Assembly (NCBI GenBank): GCA_001829395.1
Contig: MIBD01000015.1
Span: 25,156-30,266, forward strand
From: Spirochaetes bacterium GWF1_49_6
GTDB taxonomy: Bacteria; Spirochaetota; Brevinematia; Brevinematales; GWF1-51-8
DNA length: 5,111 nt
Direction: 5' to 3'
The notes under the pieces are model-generated. The model was not told the DNA's origin and did no database searches. It worked only from the letters and a program-made list of their open reading frames with translations. Positions 1 to 5,111 of the stretch are shown piece after piece (position 1 is the stretch's first letter; each line of letters begins with the position of its first letter). Made by a program: the position numbers and the translations under genes.

Positions 1-256
1 GCATATCGGGAGCGACCGGGATTCTCACCACTTTACCGAGGAACGTCACCTTCGCGTCGCGTACGTCTATACCCGACGTGCCCTCGAACACCTGCACCAG
101 CGCTTTATCGGTCTGGGATTCCAGCACCTTACCGCGGCGCATCTCGCCGTTACCCAGTTCGATCTCGACCAATTCGTCGAACTTGATATTGGAGATTTTG
201 TTCACGACAAGAAGAGGACCTTCGACATTGGCTATCGTATTATATTCTTTAAGCAT
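1..256 (-). CDS. ntpB/atpB: V/A-type ATPase subunit B, N-terminal part (partial at window edge)
   Basis: This is the non-catalytic nucleotide-binding subunit of the A3B3 hexamer in the cytoplasmic V1/A1 head. Only 85 codons are visible; the gene continues off the left edge. The ATG at 256 opens a protein beginning MLKEYNTIANVEGPLLVV, followed by FDELVEIELGNGEMRRGKVL (residues 26-45), then ALVQVFEGTSGID (52-64) and VTFLGKVVRIPVAPDM (70-85). This is the N-terminal beta-barrel domain typical of subunit B, and it stops just where the family usually reads LGR. The nucleotide-site residues and the arginine finger are outside the window. The start lies inside the end of the A gene (8-base overlap), so translation is probably coupled to A; a modest GAAGG sits 8 bases upstream. 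Identity as B rather than A follows from the barrel sequence and from its place directly after A. I see no defect in the visible part. Confidence 0.95.
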   Translation of the reverse strand, partial: MLKEYNTIANVEGPLLVVNKISNIKFDELVEIELGNGEMRRGKVLESQTDKALVQVFEGTSGIDVRDAKVTFLGKVVRIPVAPDM

Positions 257-2048
257 TGGCGCCGCCTTCTACCGTAGTTAATGTGGAAAACTCCTGACGG
301 ATCTCTTTTTCGAGGCCGGTAAAATGTGTTTCGATCTCTTTTTCGGGAGTATATTTCATATCCGCGAATTTTTCACGCACCTTCAGCAGTTCGATAGATT
401 CATAGTCCGCGCCGCGATGCACCGCGTCCATGGCGTAGTGATGGAACATCGTGATCGCATTCATCATTTTTATCTGTTTATTGATGGACGTATAGGTGTC
501 GACTTCATGGGTCGCGTTCTGGTGCAGGAAGTCCTCGCGGATGGATTTCGCGGTCAGGAGGATCACGCGCTGTTCGCGGGTCAGCGAATCGATACCGACG
601 AGGCGGACGATTTCCTTGAGTTCGGCTTCCTCTTCGAGGATTTTCATCCCCTCGGTCTTCGTCTCGATCCATTCCTCGCCGAGCGTATCCTTCCAGAACT
701 CGTACAGACTCTCGTTATAAAGCGAGTAGCTCACGAGCCAGTTGATGGCGGGGAAGTGACGCTGATACGCGAGGTTCGAGTCGAGCGCCCAGAATACTTT
801 GACCACGCGCAGGGTGTTCTGCGTGACCGGTTCGGAGAAGTCTCCTCCCGGAGGCGACACCGCGCCGATAACACTGATAGACGCGACTATATCCTTCTTG
901 CTGTTCAGGATTTGGACCATCCCGGCGCGTTCGTAGAACGACGCGAGGCGCGAGCCGAGGTAGGCGGGATAGCCTTCCTCGCCGGGCATTTCCTCGAGAC
1001 GGCCGGACATCTCACGGAGGGCTTCCGCCCATCGCGAGGTCGAGTCCGCCATCAGCGCGACATTATATCCCATATCGCGGAAATATTCCGCAAGCGTAAT
1101 TCCCGTATAGATAGACGCCTCGCGCGCCGCCACCGGCATATTCGACGTATTCGCGATCAGCACGGTACGATCCATGAGGGGTTTACCCGACTTCGGGTCG
1201 ATGAGTTCCGGGAACTCCATCAGCACGTCGGTCATCTCGTTCCCGCGTTCGCCGCATCCGATATAGACCACGACTTCCGCGTCCGACCATTTCGCGAGCT
1301 GGTGCTGGGTGACCGTCTTTCCGCTCCCGAACGGCCCCGGTATCGCGGCGGTTCCTCCCTTCACGAGCGGGAAGAACGTATCCACGATGCGCTGACCGGT
1401 GTACATCTGTATCTTCGGGGGCAGTTTTTTCTTGACAGGGCGCGGTATACGTACCGGCCATTTATGTGTCATGGTCAGGTTGATTTCGTTACCGTCGTCG
1501 GTCTTCAATACCGCGACCTTGTCGTCTATGGTAAACATGCCTTTTTCTATCTTGGTAATCGTCCCGTTCATCCCGTAGGGCACCATGATGCGGGTGGTGA
1601 TTAGCTCGGTCTCCTTGACTTCGCCGATGATGTCGCCGTTCTCGACATGGTCGCCGGCTTTCACGGTGGGAATAAAGTCCCACTTCTTGGTATTATCGAG
1701 AGGCCGGACGTCGATACCGCGTGCGATAAACGCGCTTCCCGAAGCTTTGGAGATACCTTCGAGCGGGCGCTGGATACCGTCGAAAAAGTTACCGAGGAGG
1801 CCTGGACCGAGTTCCACCGAAAGGGGAGCGCCGGTCGAGACGACCGGTTCGCCGGGGCCTATGCCGGACGTGTCCTCGTATACCTGGACGAACGCCTGAT
1901 CGCCGCGAAGCTGGATAATTTCACCGATCAAGCCGAGGTCGGCGACCTTGACCATGTCGTACATCTTGGCGCCGGTCATCCCGTCCGCGATCACCAGAGG
2001 CCCCGTGACTTTTATTATTTTACCTCGAATTTCATTACTATCAGCCAT
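249..2048 (-). CDS. ntpA/atpA: V/A-type ATPase catalytic subunit A
   Basis: This is the catalytic subunit of the rotary V/A-ATPase head; it hydrolyses or makes ATP at the A/B interfaces. At 599 residues it has the normal family length. Order of parts: N-terminal beta-barrel (about 1-75, with GKIIKVTGPLVIADGM near the start); the A-specific bulge or non-homologous region (about 115-190); the P-loop GPFGSGKT (238-245); CGERGNE (265-271), whose Glu267 matches the catalytic glutamate of the family; the Walker B strand VALMADS (330-336); SPPGGDFSEPVTQNTLRVVK (398-417); the ATPase alpha/beta signature PAINWLVSYS (433-442); then a helical C-terminal domain. All key residues are present, so the enzyme should be active. 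The ATG at 2048 is chosen because the protein begins as family members do and GGGAG lies 6 bases upstream. The start overlaps the preceding 47-codon gene by 8 bases, and the end overlaps B by 8 bases. The first dozen codons are more AT-rich than the rest. Confidence 0.98.
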   Translation of the reverse strand: MADSNEIRGKIIKVTGPLVIADGMTGAKMYDMVKVADLGLIGEIIQLRGDQAFVQVYEDTSGIGPGEPVVSTGAPLSVELGPGLLGNFFDGIQRPLEGISKASGSAFIARGIDVRPLDNTKKWDFIPTVKAGDHVENGDIIGEVKETELITTRIMVPYGMNGTITKIEKGMFTIDDKVAVLKTDDGNEINLTMTHKWPVRIPRPVKKKLPPKIQMYTGQRIVDTFFPLVKGGTAAIPGPFGSGKTVTQHQLAKWSDAEVVVYIGCGERGNEMTDVLMEFPELIDPKSGKPLMDRTVLIANTSNMPVAAREASIYTGITLAEYFRDMGYNVALMADSTSRWAEALREMSGRLEEMPGEEGYPAYLGSRLASFYERAGMVQILNSKKDIVASISVIGAVSPPGGDFSEPVTQNTLRVVKVFWALDSNLAYQRHFPAINWLVSYSLYNESLYEFWKDTLGEEWIETKTEGMKILEEEAELKEIVRLVGIDSLTREQRVILLTAKSIREDFLHQNATHEVDTYTSINKQIKMMNAITMFHHYAMDAVHRGADYESIELLKVREKFADMKYTPEKEIETHFTGLEKEIRQEFSTLTTVEGGANA

Positions 2049-2184
2049 TTTTCACTCCCGGTTTTTTACTCGAAGAAGCCTTATTCTTTCCCTCTGTTTT
2101 TATATAAGGATTAGGTACTGAAGGCATTTTTATACCTTTTCCCTCTTTAGTAGGATGAACATTTCCTTTTTGTATGATACTCAT
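2041..2184 (-). CDS. Small basic Lys/Gly/Pro-rich protein, 47 aa, unknown function
   Basis: A 47-codon gene that simple ORF calling misses because of its length. The protein begins MSIIQKGNVHPTKEGKG, continues IKMPSVPNPYIKTEGK (residues 18-33) and ends SSSKKPGVKNG. It has ten Lys against two Glu, five Pro and six Gly, no Cys, and no hydrophobic stretch that could span a membrane, so it is probably a disordered, strongly positive cytoplasmic peptide. Evidence for translation: a perfect AGGAGG seven bases before the ATG, a 2-base gap from the DUF6338-like gene, and a TGA stop embedded in the ATG of subunit A (8-base overlap), the same geometry as the A/B junction. GC is 50 of 144 bases (35%), close to its upstream partner and far below the ATPase genes. 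I cannot assign a function. I have an unverified impression that short Pro/Gly/Lys-rich ORFs accompany DUF6338 genes elsewhere. It could alternatively be a leader-type coupling ORF for A. Confidence 0.75.
   Translation of the reverse strand: MSIIQKGNVHPTKEGKGIKMPSVPNPYIKTEGKNKASSSKKPGVKNG
2055..2059 (-). promoter_or_regulatory. Shine-Dalgarno site of subunit A
   Basis: GGGAG six bases before the ATG at 2048, inside the last codons of the 47-codon gene (its Pro-Gly-Val stretch). It is the site expected to load ribosomes on A, in addition to coupling through the 8-base overlap. Confidence 0.65.
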
Positions 2185-2186
2185 TT

Positions 2187-2834
2187 TTATTCCTCCTCTT
2201 CAATATATGAAAGTACTCTGAAATAGGCTATTTCGTCCAACCTGACATAGATACCTTTGGAGTCTTTTATCACCCCTAATATTTGTCCGGATTTATCTAA
2301 AAGAACTTCTTTTTCTAAAAAAACATCGCGATTTCTTTCGGCAGTCGAAACAAAAGAATTATTCCCGTAGTTTCCACATATTAAGTCTTCATTTTTCATA
2401 ATAATATATAAACAGACAGGGTCGGTTTTATTAATAAATTCGTCCCATGCGTTTTGATAAAAATTAAATTTGCTTCGTTCATAGATAAAGCCTTGAATAA
2501 GACTCAATAATGTGCCGATGCAATACGGAAGAATGAAAACATATAAGAGAATCAATAAAACAAAAAGCAGCGGTGAAAGACCGAAAAGACGATTAATATT
2601 TTCGGAAAGTGAATTTGAAAGAAGAATGCTATAGTTATTGTCTAATAAATGGATAATAAAAAAAACAAAAAGATTAAAGACTAAATTTCCCGTACCTAAT
2701 ACTAAATAGTCTAAAAAACTCTCGAAATCCGATTTAACTTTTCTTGGAAGACGGAAAGAAATAATTTCTCTTGCAATAAAACCGGGTACGATGAAAAACA
2801 AGAAGAGAATGAGAGCTTCGATAGTCTGGGGCAT
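2187..2834 (-). CDS. DUF6338-like membrane protein, 215 aa
   Basis: A predicted inner-membrane protein that is not a known ATPase subunit. Three hydrophobic segments are visible: residues about 5-25 (ending VPGFIAREII), 44-64 and 87-112. A soluble C-terminal domain of about 100 residues follows. Its recognisable pattern is NAWDEF (128-133), then ICGNYGNNSFVST (152-164), ERNRDVFLEKEVLLD (166-180), and a closing GIYVRLDEIAYFRVL (194-208). From memory this combination (PGF in the first helix, an AWD box, G-x-YG-x-NSF-x-S, a DVFLE-like strand) is that of DUF6338, a family of unknown function; no search was run. The ATG shares its A with the TAA stop of subunit F, so it is coupled to F, with a G-run 7 bases upstream. 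The terminal Glu-Glu-Glu-Glu is encoded by the SD site of the next gene. Three sampled 60-base rows give 22-32% GC, much lower than the flanks, which suggests transfer. It appears intact. Confidence 0.85.
   Translation of the reverse strand: MPQTIEALILFLFFIVPGFIAREIISFRLPRKVKSDFESFLDYLVLGTGNLVFNLFVFFIIHLLDNNYSILLSNSLSENINRLFGLSPLLFVLLILLYVFILPYCIGTLLSLIQGFIYERSKFNFYQNAWDEFINKTDPVCLYIIMKNEDLICGNYGNNSFVSTAERNRDVFLEKEVLLDKSGQILGVIKDSKGIYVRLDEIAYFRVLSYIEEEE
2192..2197 (-). promoter_or_regulatory. Perfect Shine-Dalgarno site of the 47-codon gene
   Basis: AGGAGG on the minus strand, seven bases before the ATG at 2184. It lies inside the last codons of the DUF6338-like gene, where it spells part of the terminal Glu run. 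It is the strongest ribosome site in the window and the main evidence that the short gene is translated. Confidence 0.85.
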
Positions 2835-3172
2835 TATTTAACCCCCTTTTCACCGAATATATCGATACCGATTGCGCGTTTCACGAGGAAACGTATCTTT
2901 TCCATCGATTCGCCCGTGCCGCCCTTCGAGCCGGGGACGGACGTGATGGACATGCTCCGATGCTGGTTATTGAGACGCTGGATGCGGTCGGCGAACTGCA
3001 TCGCGAACGCCTCCTCGATATAAATAATGCCGTATTGTCCGAGCACGGAGTCGTCGAGAATCTTCTCGGCGGAGCTTGCGTCAGACGCCTCGAACCCGAC
3101 TGCGCCGATCGCGCGGAACGGGAGAATGGTGTCGGCGGTGCCGATGACCGCTATTTTATGAGAGTCCGCCAT
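2834..3172 (-). CDS. ntpF/atpF: V/A-type ATPase central stalk subunit F
   Basis: Small central-stalk subunit (called NtpG in E. hirae) that binds subunit D in the rotor shaft and influences ATPase activity. The 112 residues fit the family. The N-terminal Rossmann-like half reads HKIAVIGTADTILPFRAIGA (5-24), corresponding to the family's IAVIGD-x-DT-x-x-FR-x-G. The middle strand YGIIYIEEAFA (47-57) is the expected I-Y/L-I-T/E-E pattern. SVPGSKGGTGESMEKIRFLV (78-97) and the end RAIGIDIF (99-106) match the flexible loop and C-terminal helix that contacts the shaft. A short FGEKGVK tail follows. The ATG at 3172 has GGGAGG seven bases upstream and lies 17 bases inside the end of C. The stop TAA overlaps the next ATG by one base, but that next gene is the DUF6338-like gene, not subunit A as is usual. 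Confidence 0.93.
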   Translation of the reverse strand: MADSHKIAVIGTADTILPFRAIGAVGFEASDASSAEKILDDSVLGQYGIIYIEEAFAMQFADRIQRLNNQHRSMSITSVPGSKGGTGESMEKIRFLVKRAIGIDIFGEKGVK

Positions 3173-4154
3173 TTCTGACCCTCCCTTTGATTTCTTCGGG
3201 ATCCATCCCGTTCAATACACCGATAAAGACGATTTTCAGGTTCTTGATTTCCATCAGCTTCCTCAGGATAAACCCTTCGACCACTTCCGGCCCGGACGAC
3301 GCATAACGGAACGCGCCGACCTTGGCGAGCAGGAATTCGTCGATGGCCTTCTCCAGTTGGGAGTAGAGGCGTTTTTCCAGTACGGTACGGATACCCTCGG
3401 ATAGAAGTTCGCCGTAACGCCCGCGGATCAATTCCTCGGCGACGTCCCCGATCTGGCTCATATACATACTCTCGAAGAAAAATTTGTCGATCGTACCGTG
3501 GTCGAGCAGGACATGCGGGATATAGGCGCGGTCGATATCGAGCCGTTTCGCGCGAAGCAGGTTCTTGATATTCTCGAGGTCTATCCACACCCTGTAATAA
3601 TCCGCGATATTCTTATACGCCGGGTCTGTCAGCAGGTTCAGACGAAGGTCGTTGAACGCCCTGTCGAGGATAAACTCGGCAATCTGGATATTTCCGGTCT
3701 TCTTGAATTCCTCGTCCATATTCCGCAGGGCCTTATCGAGGGCGGGATGAAGTTTGGAGAAGAGTTTTTCCTCGATAATCGGGAAAAGGTCTTCCGGCGG
3801 GTAGAACCCGTTCTCGGAAAGGATTTCCCAGTTCACGTCGCGGCCGGACATCTTGGCCTTGTATATCATTTTTATATTGTTCTGATCGCTGGATAGACGG
3901 TGAATCCGTATCAGGCTGTCCTGCGGGATAATCTTCAATAGCTCGTCGTATAGTCCCTGCATGTGGTCTTCGAGCACGGTTTCGTATTTATGGAGGTTAC
4001 CCTCGTTGAATATGTCGCCATAGACCGAATCCTTTACGTACTTCACGAAGGTATCGGCATTCGGGGATTCGCTCCAACGGATGAGTGTGCCGTAAGGGAG
4101 AAAGTTATTTTCGAGGCTTCGAAGCCTACCGGTTATAAAACCCCAGCTATCCAT
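3156..4154 (-). CDS. ntpC/atpC: V/A-type ATPase subunit C (d-like rotor adaptor)
   Basis: Funnel-shaped cytoplasmic subunit, homologous to eukaryotic subunit d, that seats the D/F central shaft on the membrane K ring. The 332 residues are normal length. The protein is nearly all helical and shows an internal threefold repeat: a D/E-x-x-N-I/L-K motif occurs once in each helical bundle, at residues 90-95 (DQNNIK), 192-197 (DLENIK) and 302-307 (EIKNLK), each followed by a basic or hydrophobic helix (IYKAKMSG, NLLRAKRLD, IVFIGVLNG). LDRAFNDL (163-170) and EVVEGFILRKLMEIKNLKIV (290-309) are further family-like stretches. The ATG at 4154 comes 7 bases after the E stop, with GAGGA four bases upstream that overlaps that stop. 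The 3' end overlaps F by 17 bases in another frame. It appears intact. Confidence 0.95.
   Translation of the reverse strand: MDSWGFITGRLRSLENNFLPYGTLIRWSESPNADTFVKYVKDSVYGDIFNEGNLHKYETVLEDHMQGLYDELLKIIPQDSLIRIHRLSSDQNNIKMIYKAKMSGRDVNWEILSENGFYPPEDLFPIIEEKLFSKLHPALDKALRNMDEEFKKTGNIQIAEFILDRAFNDLRLNLLTDPAYKNIADYYRVWIDLENIKNLLRAKRLDIDRAYIPHVLLDHGTIDKFFFESMYMSQIGDVAEELIRGRYGELLSEGIRTVLEKRLYSQLEKAIDEFLLAKVGAFRYASSGPEVVEGFILRKLMEIKNLKIVFIGVLNGMDPEEIKGRVRNGGLS
3180..3185 (-). promoter_or_regulatory. Shine-Dalgarno site of subunit F
   Basis: GGGAGG seven bases before the ATG at 3172, located within the C coding sequence. It fixes the F start and the 17-base overlap with C. Confidence 0.8.
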
Positions 4155-4158
4155 CTAT

Positions 4159-4163
4159 TCCTC
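4159..4163 (-). promoter_or_regulatory. Shine-Dalgarno site of subunit C
   Basis: GAGGA four bases before the ATG at 4154. Its first two bases are part of the E stop codon, so termination of E and initiation of C are close enough to be coupled. Confidence 0.65.
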
Positions 4164-4734
4164 ATTCGAACAGTATTTTCGCGAACTCTTTCTCGATATC
4201 CTCTTTCATTATCTTGAAAAGGGTATCGACGGTAATATTAACGGAAATATCGTTATTTTTCACCATAACGCCGCCCGTAAAAATCCCCTTGACAGCGGAA
4301 AATTTCAGCTTGGCGTTACCCTGCTTGTTCACATCGTCGAGCCATTTCCCGTCGAGCGCCTTCTCGTTCTTGGAAACGATGATCTCTTCCTCTTTGGTAG
4401 TGAGGGATTTCAGTACGAGGGATTTCATCATCGCGGGATAATCGGGCGACGCAATAAATTTACTCTTCGCGTCGGCGGTAACCCCTGACATGATTTCACG
4501 CTTCTTCGAGAGAGCTTCGTTTTTCACCCGCAGGCGCGCGTCGGTAATAATACCGCGTTTGATACCCTGCCCGTCGGCGTCCGTCCGCTCGATCATTATT
4601 TTGCGGTAATCGTCCGCCTGTTTTTTATACCCGTCGATAACGTCGGTTTTCTTGGTTTCCGCCTGTCCGAGAAGCACGCGCTTCTTTTCCTGGGCGTCCG
4701 AGATTATTTTCTTTTTTATATCATCGAGAGCCAT
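4162..4734 (-). CDS. ntpE/atpE: V/A-type ATPase peripheral stalk subunit E
   Basis: Peripheral-stalk (stator) subunit that pairs with the stalk partner subunit and clamps the A3B3 head against rotation. The 190 residues match the family. Residues about 1-85 are a long, charged, heptad-like helix (MALDDIKKKIISDAQEKKR, then QAETKK and REIMSG) that would form the coiled coil. Residues about 90-190 form the globular head-binding domain, with the conserved GG turn in GIFTGGVMVKNNDISVNITV (150-169), then DTLFKIMKEDIEKEFAKILF (170-189); family members commonly end in a similar I/K-ILF. The ATG at 4734 has AAGGAG five bases upstream and a 20-base gap from the K stop. Sequence conservation in this subunit is low, so the call rests on architecture, the GG motif and position between K and C. 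Confidence 0.92.
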   Translation of the reverse strand: MALDDIKKKIISDAQEKKRVLLGQAETKKTDVIDGYKKQADDYRKIMIERTDADGQGIKRGIITDARLRVKNEALSKKREIMSGVTADAKSKFIASPDYPAMMKSLVLKSLTTKEEEIIVSKNEKALDGKWLDDVNKQGNAKLKFSAVKGIFTGGVMVKNNDISVNITVDTLFKIMKEDIEKEFAKILFE

Positions 4735-4739
4735 AATAA

Positions 4740-4745
4740 CTCCTT
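4740..4745 (-). promoter_or_regulatory. Shine-Dalgarno site of subunit E
   Basis: AAGGAG five bases before the ATG at 4734, in the 20-base gap after K, which is the largest gap in the window. Confidence 0.8.
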
Positions 4746-4754
4746 ATAATGGCG

Positions 4755-5111
4755 TTAAACAATTAAATTCAAGAGCAGGATACCCACCAGCAATCCGAAC
4801 ACGGCGAATGTTTCCACCATGGCCGGGAGAATGATAGCCTGACCGGTCTGTTTGGGCTTGCGCGCGATCAACTGCATAGACGCAGCGGCGACCTTACCCT
4901 GCCAGATACCCGATATCAACTGGGTGACCATCACGACTACCGCGGCGCACAGAATGCCTAAACCGCGTTCGAAGGCCATCCCGGGAGTGATCTTAGTCAT
5001 GATGATGAACGCGATCAGAAGGCCGTAAATACTCTGGGTAGCGGGGAGCGCCTGTAAAAGGAGCACCGTACCGAATTTCTTCTCGTCCTCGCTGAGTACG
5101 CCGTTACCGAC
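4755..5111 (-). CDS. ntpK/atpK: V/A-type ATPase membrane rotor subunit K (proteolipid), partial
   Basis: Rotor-ring subunit that carries the translocated ion across the membrane. The last 118 codons are visible; the frame is open to the right edge, so the start and first helix are outside. A GTG at 5066 is only an internal Val codon, since SEDEKKFGT just before it matches the family linker. Visible parts: helix 2 from FGTVLLLQALPATQ (residues 13-26 of the fragment), helix 3 about 46-70, loop SGIWQGKVAAASMQLIARKP (67-86), and helix 4 with AMVETFAVFG (97-106). It aligns closely with E. hirae NtpK, a four-helix doubled proteolipid of 156 residues. The equivalents of NtpK Leu61, Thr64, Gln65, Tyr68, Gln110 and the essential Glu139 are all present (fragment L22, T25, Q26, Y29, Q71, E100), so Na+ coupling is plausible. 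It is the first visible gene of the operon. Confidence 0.95.
   Translation of the reverse strand, partial: VGNGVLSEDEKKFGTVLLLQALPATQSIYGLLIAFIIMTKITPGMAFERGLGILCAAVVVMVTQLISGIWQGKVAAASMQLIARKPKQTGQAIILPAMVETFAVFGLLVGILLLNLIV

Larger units (their letters stand above)
2041..2834 (-). other. Low-GC two-gene insert at the F/A junction
   Basis: This segment holds the DUF6338-like gene and the 47-codon gene and interrupts the usual F-A adjacency. Hand-counted GC is 35% for the small gene and 22-32% in three 60-base rows of the larger one, against 53-62% in sampled rows of C and A. Both edges coincide with gene junctions: the left edge with the ATG of A, the right edge with the stop of F. I see no transposase, integrase, terminal inverted repeats or clear target-site duplication, so the mechanism of entry is not visible. 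That it was acquired is inference from composition and from the known gene order of the family. Confidence 0.7.
1..5111 (-). other. V/A-ATPase operon segment K-E-C-F-[insert]-A-B
   Basis: All eight genes are on one strand with gaps of at most 20 bases and overlaps of 1, 8, 8 and 17 bases. This implies a single polycistronic transcript reading right to left with translational coupling. Subunit I would be expected upstream of K, and subunit D downstream of B; neither is in the window. No promoter or terminator is supported inside it. Confidence 0.9.

Noticed and set aside
324..1604. Long 426-codon open frame on the plus strand, antisense to subunit A
   Set aside because: It mirrors a well-conserved complete A gene, its protein is Arg/His/Asp-rich with no recognisable domain, and such frames are common opposite GC-rich coding sequence.
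1183..1683. Minus-strand open frames of 92 and 64 codons within A in other phases
   Set aside because: Both are Arg-rich frame-shifted readings of the A gene with no independent start signal; the A frame is uninterrupted here.
2098..2107. TATATAA-like -10 sequence inside the small gene, upstream of A
   Set aside because: No matching -35 at proper distance; such hexamers are expected by chance at about 35% GC.
1585..2114. Plus-strand open frames of 104 and 155 codons opposite the A start region
   Set aside because: They run antisense to A and across the small-gene interval, with no ribosome site or domain; treated as shadows.
2041..2850. Insertion sequence or transposon ends around the inserted pair
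   Set aside because: No transposase or integrase, no inverted repeats and no exact direct repeat could be found at the two edges; only the loose similarity noted as a finding.
2037..3172. F and A both begin MADS followed by a polar residue and Ile, suggesting duplication
   Set aside because: Codons differ at most of these positions and the proteins are unrelated beyond them; probably coincidence.
2960..3896. Plus-strand open frames of 72 and 132 codons opposite F and C
   Set aside because: Antisense to conserved ATPase subunits, no domain or start evidence.
4743..4772. Promoter-like pair TTGAAT / TATAAG with an 18-base spacer on the minus strand at the K/E junction
   Set aside because: The -10 element overlaps the AAGGAG of E, so a transcript from it would start about at the E start codon without its ribosome site. 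It is more likely chance in an AT-rich gap.
5064..5066. GTG as a possible start of a 103-residue K
   Set aside because: The frame stays open to the edge and the upstream residues SEDEKKFGT fit the K family linker, so the gene is simply cut by the window.

Overview
The window is a segment of a bacterial V/A-type (rotary) ATPase operon. Every supported gene lies on the minus strand, so transcription runs from the right edge to the left. In transcription order the genes are: membrane rotor subunit K (5' end off the right edge), peripheral stalk subunit E, central-stalk/rotor adaptor subunit C (d-like), central stalk subunit F, an inserted pair of non-ATPase genes, catalytic subunit A, and the first 85 codons of non-catalytic subunit B (running off the left edge). 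K-E-C-F-A-B is the usual order of bacterial V/A-ATPase operons (compare Enterococcus hirae ntpK-E-C-G-A-B and Thermus). The core ATPase genes are GC-rich in hand-counted rows (about 53-62%). The host is a bacterium with an ATPase of the V/A type, probably an anaerobe; I cannot name the phylum from this window.

Right part (2834-5111): K, E, C and F are tightly packed (20-nt gap, 7-nt gap, 17-nt overlap), each with a Shine-Dalgarno (SD) site. K keeps all the residues that bind Na+ in E. hirae NtpK, so a sodium-coupled machine is plausible. Left part (1-2048): A is complete at 599 residues, with P-loop, catalytic Glu and the ATPase alpha/beta signature. Its last 8 bases overlap the start of B.

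The unusual part is 2041-2834. Between F and A sit a 215-residue three-helix membrane protein that I recognise as DUF6338-like, and a 47-residue, very basic Lys/Gly/Pro-rich small protein that is easily missed. This pair is about 30-35% GC. It is stitched into the operon without any gap: a 1-nt stop/start overlap with F upstream, 2 nt between the pair with a perfect AGGAGG, and an 8-nt overlap with A downstream. It looks like an acquired two-gene module placed at the F/A junction while keeping translational coupling of the ATPase genes. Its function is unknown.

There is no gene-free stretch longer than 20 bases, no RNA gene, no transposase, no CRISPR array and no convincing internal promoter or terminator. 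The operon promoter must lie off the right edge.
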